NCBI GenBank assembly: GCA_036497285.1
Contig: DASXJR010000077.1
Location: 23,963-87,962 of the forward strand
Reading direction: 5' to 3'
From: RYN-133 sp036497285
GTDB lineage: Bacteria; Actinomycetota; Actinomycetes; Mycobacteriales; Jatrophihabitantaceae
Length of the DNA: 64,000 nucleotides
In this document: positions 60,818 to 64,000 of the stretch, in pieces
How the letters are laid out: each line of letters starts with the position of its first letter
Numbering within the stretch: the first letter of the stretch is position 1
Position numbers and translations under genes: made by a program
The notes under the pieces: model-generated
Databases searched by the model: none
Told to the model about the DNA's origin: nothing
Seen by the model: the letters and a program-made list of their open reading frames with translations, nothing else

Positions 60818-61456
60818 ATGCGTCTGGACCACCTGAGCTACGCCGCCGGACCGGAAGGCCTCGGAGCATGCGTGCAGCGGCTCGGTGCCCGGCTCGGGGC
60901 CGGCTTCAGTGACGGCGGCATCCACCCGTCCTTCGGCACCCGCAACTTCGTGCTGCCGCTCGCGAGCGGCTGCTACCTCGAGGTCGTCGAAGCGCTGGAC
61001 CACCCGGCGGTCGATCGCGCGCCCTTCGGTAGGGCGGTCCGCAACCGCACCGCCGATGGCGGCGGCTGGCTCGCCTGGGTGATCGGCGTCGACGACATCG
61101 CCCCGATCGAGGGCCGCCTCGAGCGCACCGCCGCCGCGGGGCATCGCCGGCGCCCCGACGGGTTCGACCTCCGCTGGGCGCAGATCGGTGTCAAGGACGT
61201 CGCCGCCGACCCGCAGTTGCCGTTCTTCGTGCAGTGGCTGGTGGCCGCAGAGGAACACCCGTCGAACGGCGGCTCGCGGGTGCGCCTGGAGCGTCTCGAG
61301 ATCGCCGGTGACGAGCGCCGGATCGACGACTACCTCGGTACGTCGGCCAGTCAGCCGCTCGACGGCGTCGACGTCGAATGGGTCATCTCGGAGGACGGCA
61401 CCGGTGTGGTGGGCGCGGTGTTCGAGACGGCCAACGGCTCGGTCAGGATCGACTGA
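60818..61456 (+). CDS. VOC/glyoxalase-like protein
   Basis: The 212-residue protein has two beta-alpha-beta-beta-beta modules typical of the vicinal-oxygen-chelate family: LDHLSYAAGPEGLGACVQ at the start and a second module around RVRLERLEIAGDERRI. Substrate and metal dependence cannot be told. The last 106 bp overlap the 3' end of the convergent EamA gene, an unusually long overlap. Confidence 0.68.
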   Translation: MRLDHLSYAAGPEGLGACVQRLGARLGAGFSDGGIHPSFGTRNFVLPLASGCYLEVVEALDHPAVDRAPFGRAVRNRTADGGGWLAWVIGVDDIAPIEGRLERTAAAGHRRRPDGFDLRWAQIGVKDVAADPQLPFFVQWLVAAEEHPSNGGSRVRLERLEIAGDERRIDDYLGTSASQPLDGVDVEWVISEDGTGVVGAVFETANGSVRID

Positions 61457-62310
61457 CGCTTGCGCCCGGTGCGCGCCCCGAGCACCGACCCGGCCAGGAT
61501 CAGCGGGAAGCCGACCAGGATGCCGACGGTGAGTTCCTCGCCCAGGAACGCGACGCCACACAGCACCGCTACCGCCGGATTGACGTAGGTGATCACCGTC
61601 GCGCGGGCCGGCCCGATGGCTGCGATCAGGGCGAAGAACAACACGAAGGCCAGGGCGGTGCACACCGCCGCGAGCGCCAGCACCGACCACCAGGCGTTGG
61701 CCCGGACGTGTGTCGGCGGGCGGAACGCGGCATACGGCAGGTAGCCGACCGCGACGGCCAGCAGGGCCGCGCACGCGACCGGGATGCTCGGCAGGTCGGC
61801 GAGTGAGCGCGCCATGATCACCGGCCCGACCGCGTAACAGATCACGACCACCAGGATCTCGACCAGCGGCCCGGCCGAGACCCGTCCGAGGTCGAGGCCG
61901 AGCAGCAGCCCGACACCCACCAGGCCGACCGCCAGGCCGACCAGTTGCAACGCGTCGAACTGCTCCTTCGAGCGGGTCAGTCGGGCGACCAGCACGCCCA
62001 TCAGTGGCACGGCGGCGATGAGCAAGCCGGTCAGCGAGCTGGACAAGTGCCGTTCGGCGTCGGACAGCAGGAACCAGGGCGCCGCCATCTCGATCGCGGC
62101 GAACGCCAGCAACGGCCGCCAGCGCCGCACCAGTGGCGCGAACCCGCCGGTGGCCAGGGCGAACGGGACGAGGATCAGCCCGCCGATGCCGGTGCGCAGG
62201 CAGACCAGGGTGCCCGGGGCAAGATCGCGGACGGCGACCCGGATCAGCAGGTACGGCACGCCCCAGATCACGCACATCGCGCCGAACACGGCCCAGTTGC
62301 GGCGGGTCAT
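61351..62310 (-). CDS. EamA family (DMT superfamily) transporter
   Basis: The 319-residue protein has ten transmembrane segments in two EamA repeats, with WGVPYLLIRVAVRDLAPG, EMAAPWFLLSDAERHLSS and, in the second half, FVLFFALIAAIGPARATVITYV. It probably exports a small metabolite. The C-terminal tail (about 285-319) is hydrophilic and encoded opposite the VOC-like gene. A start at ATG 62310 fits; no Shine-Dalgarno is visible. Confidence 0.85.
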   Translation of the reverse strand: MTRRNWAVFGAMCVIWGVPYLLIRVAVRDLAPGTLVCLRTGIGGLILVPFALATGGFAPLVRRWRPLLAFAAIEMAAPWFLLSDAERHLSSSLTGLLIAAVPLMGVLVARLTRSKEQFDALQLVGLAVGLVGVGLLLGLDLGRVSAGPLVEILVVVICYAVGPVIMARSLADLPSIPVACAALLAVAVGYLPYAAFRPPTHVRANAWWSVLALAAVCTALAFVLFFALIAAIGPARATVITYVNPAVAVLCGVAFLGEELTVGILVGFPLILAGSVLGARTGRKRQSILTEPLAVSNTAPTTPVPSSEMTHSTSTPSSG

Positions 62311-62413
62311 ACGTCGATCACAAAGTTCACCCTAAGGAGGGCCACCGACGAAGGCTCGCGAAAATCGGCCATCCACTCCCGACTTCAGGACGTCGAGAGG
62401 GCATAGTGGCGTA

Positions 62414-63250
62414 GTGCAAACGGTGTCGCTGACCTGGCAACACGCCGGGGAGTTGTCGGCGACGCTTGCCGTGGCCAGCCTGGCGCTGCGCACAGTGCCT
62501 CAGCGCCATGTCCGCGCCGTTGCACCGTTCGCGTTCGAGGCCGCGATCCTCGCCGTGCTGTATTCGCTGTGGCAGCTCGCCGGCCAGTGGTCGATCACCG
62601 GCTACCACAGCGCCCTCGACCGCGCGCACTGGATCATGCGCTTCGAGCACGATGCGTTCCTGCCGTCCGAGAAGAGCGTGCAGGGCCTGATCATCCACCA
62701 CCCGTTGTTGGTGCAGGGCGCGAATCTCTATTACGCGTCGATGCACTTCACGACGATGTTCATCTTCCTGCTGTGGCTGTTCGTGCGGCACCGCGACCAG
62801 TACCGGCCGGTGCGCGCCACCATGGCCTGGGCGACGCTGATCTGCCTGCTGGTGCAGCTGATTCCCGTCGCTCCGCCGCGGATGATCCCCGGCTTCGTCG
62901 ACACCGCGATCATGTACGGACAGTCGGTCTACAGCAGCGGCCTGGCCGTCGACCAGCTCTCGGCGATGCCGTCCGTGCACGTCGCGTGGGCTGTCGTGGT
63001 GGGCTGGTACGCAGTCAAGATCAGCACCAGCCCGTGGCGGTGGGTCGCCGCAGGCCACACCGCAATCACCGTGTTCTGCGTCGTCGCGACCGCCAACCAC
63101 TGGTGGCTGGACGGAATCGTGGCAACCGTGATCGTGGTGGCAAGCGCGTGGCTGCGCTTCGGGCTCTCGCGCGGACGGGCCGCGGTGCTCGCGCGCCGGC
63201 ATCCCCACGCCGCCGAGCCAGTCCCGCAACCCGAGCCTGCAGCGGCATGA
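62414..63250 (+). CDS. PAP2-type membrane phosphatase/inositolphosphotransferase-like protein
   Basis: The 278-residue protein has six transmembrane segments and the PAP2 catalytic motifs SAMPSVHVAWAVV (His in the PSVH motif) and ATANHWWLDGI near the end, with an upstream basic/acidic segment in RFEHDAFLPSE. The arrangement matches the Aur1/PAP2_3 group, which transfers or removes phospho-inositol or phospholipid head groups. The substrate is unknown. GTG 62414 is used. The stop overlaps the flavin reductase start by 4 bp. Confidence 0.8.
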   Translation: MQTVSLTWQHAGELSATLAVASLALRTVPQRHVRAVAPFAFEAAILAVLYSLWQLAGQWSITGYHSALDRAHWIMRFEHDAFLPSEKSVQGLIIHHPLLVQGANLYYASMHFTTMFIFLLWLFVRHRDQYRPVRATMAWATLICLLVQLIPVAPPRMIPGFVDTAIMYGQSVYSSGLAVDQLSAMPSVHVAWAVVVGWYAVKISTSPWRWVAAGHTAITVFCVVATANHWWLDGIVATVIVVASAWLRFGLSRGRAAVLARRHPHAAEPVPQPEPAAA

Positions 63251-63876
63251 GCGAACGCCTCGAGCTCACCGTCGCCGACCAGAAGCCACGCTCGATCTAT
63301 CCCTGGTTCACTGCGTCGCTGATCCCCCGCGCGATCGCCTGGGTGTCAACGGTCTCCGCGGACGGCCGGGACAACCTGGCGCCGCACTCGTTCACCACGG
63401 TCGCCGGGGTGGATCCGCCGACGCTGTGCTTCACGTCCGTCGGGCACAAGGACACCTTGGCCAACATCCGGGCGACCGGCGAGTTTGTCGTCAACATCGG
63501 GACGGAGGCGATGCTGCACGCGATGAACGAGTCCGCCACGAACTTCCCGCACGGGATGAGCGAGTTCGACCAGGCGCAGCTGGCGCGCGAGCCGAGCGCC
63601 GTGGTGCGCCCGTTCCGTGTCGCCGGCGCGCCCGTCGCGTTCGAGTGCCGCGCGGCGGGTGAACACGAAATCGGCGACTGTGTGGTCGTGTTCGGCGAGG
63701 TCGTGCACCTCACTGCCGACCGCTCGGTGCTCGCCGACGACGGGCTGCCCGACCCACGCAAGCTCGCCCCGCTCGCTCGGCTCGGACGCGCGCAGTGGGG
63801 TTTGCTCGGCGAGGTGATCGATCTGCCCCGCATCCGCTTCACCGACTGGCAGGAGGGCACCCGCAGCGGCGACTGA
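63247..63876 (+). CDS. Flavin reductase family protein
   Basis: The 209-residue protein has an FMN-binding split-barrel fold: RAIAWVSTVSADGRDNLAP, HSFTTVAGVDPPTLCF, and later DCVVVFGEVVHLT. Members reduce flavins with NAD(P)H or reduce other small substrates. ATG 63247 overlaps the PAP2 gene stop by 4 bp, so the pair is coupled. The next gene is beyond the window. Confidence 0.83.
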   Translation: MSERLELTVADQKPRSIYPWFTASLIPRAIAWVSTVSADGRDNLAPHSFTTVAGVDPPTLCFTSVGHKDTLANIRATGEFVVNIGTEAMLHAMNESATNFPHGMSEFDQAQLAREPSAVVRPFRVAGAPVAFECRAAGEHEIGDCVVVFGEVVHLTADRSVLADDGLPDPRKLAPLARLGRAQWGLLGEVIDLPRIRFTDWQEGTRSGD

Positions 63877-63959
63877 GCGGTCAGGACGGTTGTCGTTGGC
63901 CTCCAGTCGTCCGATGGCACGTGGGCGCCTTGCCCCCGTATCGGGGACCGCACGGCTGA

Positions 63960-64000
63960 CAGTGGTCAGTTTGGGCGTCAGTGGTCAGTTGCAACTGACC
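63960..64000 (+). promoter_or_regulatory. Operator-like palindrome and direct repeats at the window end
   Basis: GGTCAGTTGCAACTGACC (63983-64000) is a perfect 18-bp palindrome. CAGTGGTCAGTT occurs at 63960-63971 and 63979-63990, 19 bp apart, so the site looks like a dimeric repressor (for example TetR-type) binding site for a gene beyond the window. Confidence 0.55.

Noticed and set aside
62333..62338. AGGAGG on the plus strand before the PAP2-type gene
   Set aside because: No start codon at a suitable distance; the gene start is 76 bp away, so this is a chance match.

Overview
The window is about 64 kb of high-GC DNA with GTG/TTG starts, dense gene packing and many actinobacterial marker families (DUF3000, DUF3093, DUF3159, DUF3710, DUF4193, DUF7455, Cei-like LytR_C protein, HemQ, polyphosphate glucokinase, IdeR). 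No mobile element, rRNA, tRNA or CRISPR array was seen. From about 22.8 to 55.8 kb the gene order (msrB, hemQ-hemG-hemE, DUF3000, RNase D, dxs, TrmA-like, APC permease, two TrkA proteins, DUF3159, OB-fold, DUF3710, dut, DUF3093, DUF4193, Cei, suhB, ppgK, sigA ... sigB, ideR) matches, from memory, the Mycobacterium tuberculosis Rv2674-Rv2711 block. The accessory genes suggest a non-mycobacterial actinomycete; I cannot name the genus from sequence alone.

Layout. 1-3.1 kb: end of treY, treZ and a CPBP membrane protease (trehalose from glucans). 3.2-11.1 kb: aldo/keto reductase, orphan LuxR-type regulator, AI-2E-type permease, RibD-like reductase, GNAT, BNR-repeat lipoprotein, LigC. 11.3-13.7 kb: a membrane glycosyltransferase, a 50-residue protein that is almost only a sortase-type sorting signal, and a secreted GH26 hydrolase. 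13.9-20.7 kb: Abi-alpha-like and DUF445 proteins, two hydrolases, a cyclopropane-fatty-acid-synthase-like methyltransferase, an EamA transporter. 21-28.6 kb: LigD-type polymerase, MsrB, the coproporphyrin-type haem genes, DUF3000 and RNase D. 28.7-37.4 kb: dxs coupled to a two-component system, RNA methyltransferase, and a KimA-like APC permease divergent from two RCK (TrkA) proteins. 37.4-46 kb: dut, DUF genes, an SDR, a 151-bp tandem repeat, cei, suhB, ppgK, sigA. 46-59 kb: regulators, a helicase, YihY, DUF3099, a methyltransferase, dtd (broken by an amber codon), sigB, ideR, gltD, DUF4192. 59-64 kb: Nudix, YaaA, VOC, EamA, PAP2 and flavin reductase genes, ending in a perfect palindrome.

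Many genes without a Shine-Dalgarno sequence have a TANNNT hexamer 6-8 nt before the start codon, the signature of leaderless transcripts. Two divergent pairs (dut/DUF3093 and suhB/ppgK) have opposite -10 elements sharing the same TA. sigB is preceded by a good match to an ECF-sigma (SigH/SigR-type) promoter. The clearest anomalies are the amber codon in dtd, the sorting-signal microprotein beside the glycosyltransferase/GH26 pair, the shared-TA promoters, and the tandem repeat between the SDR gene and the DUF4193 gene.
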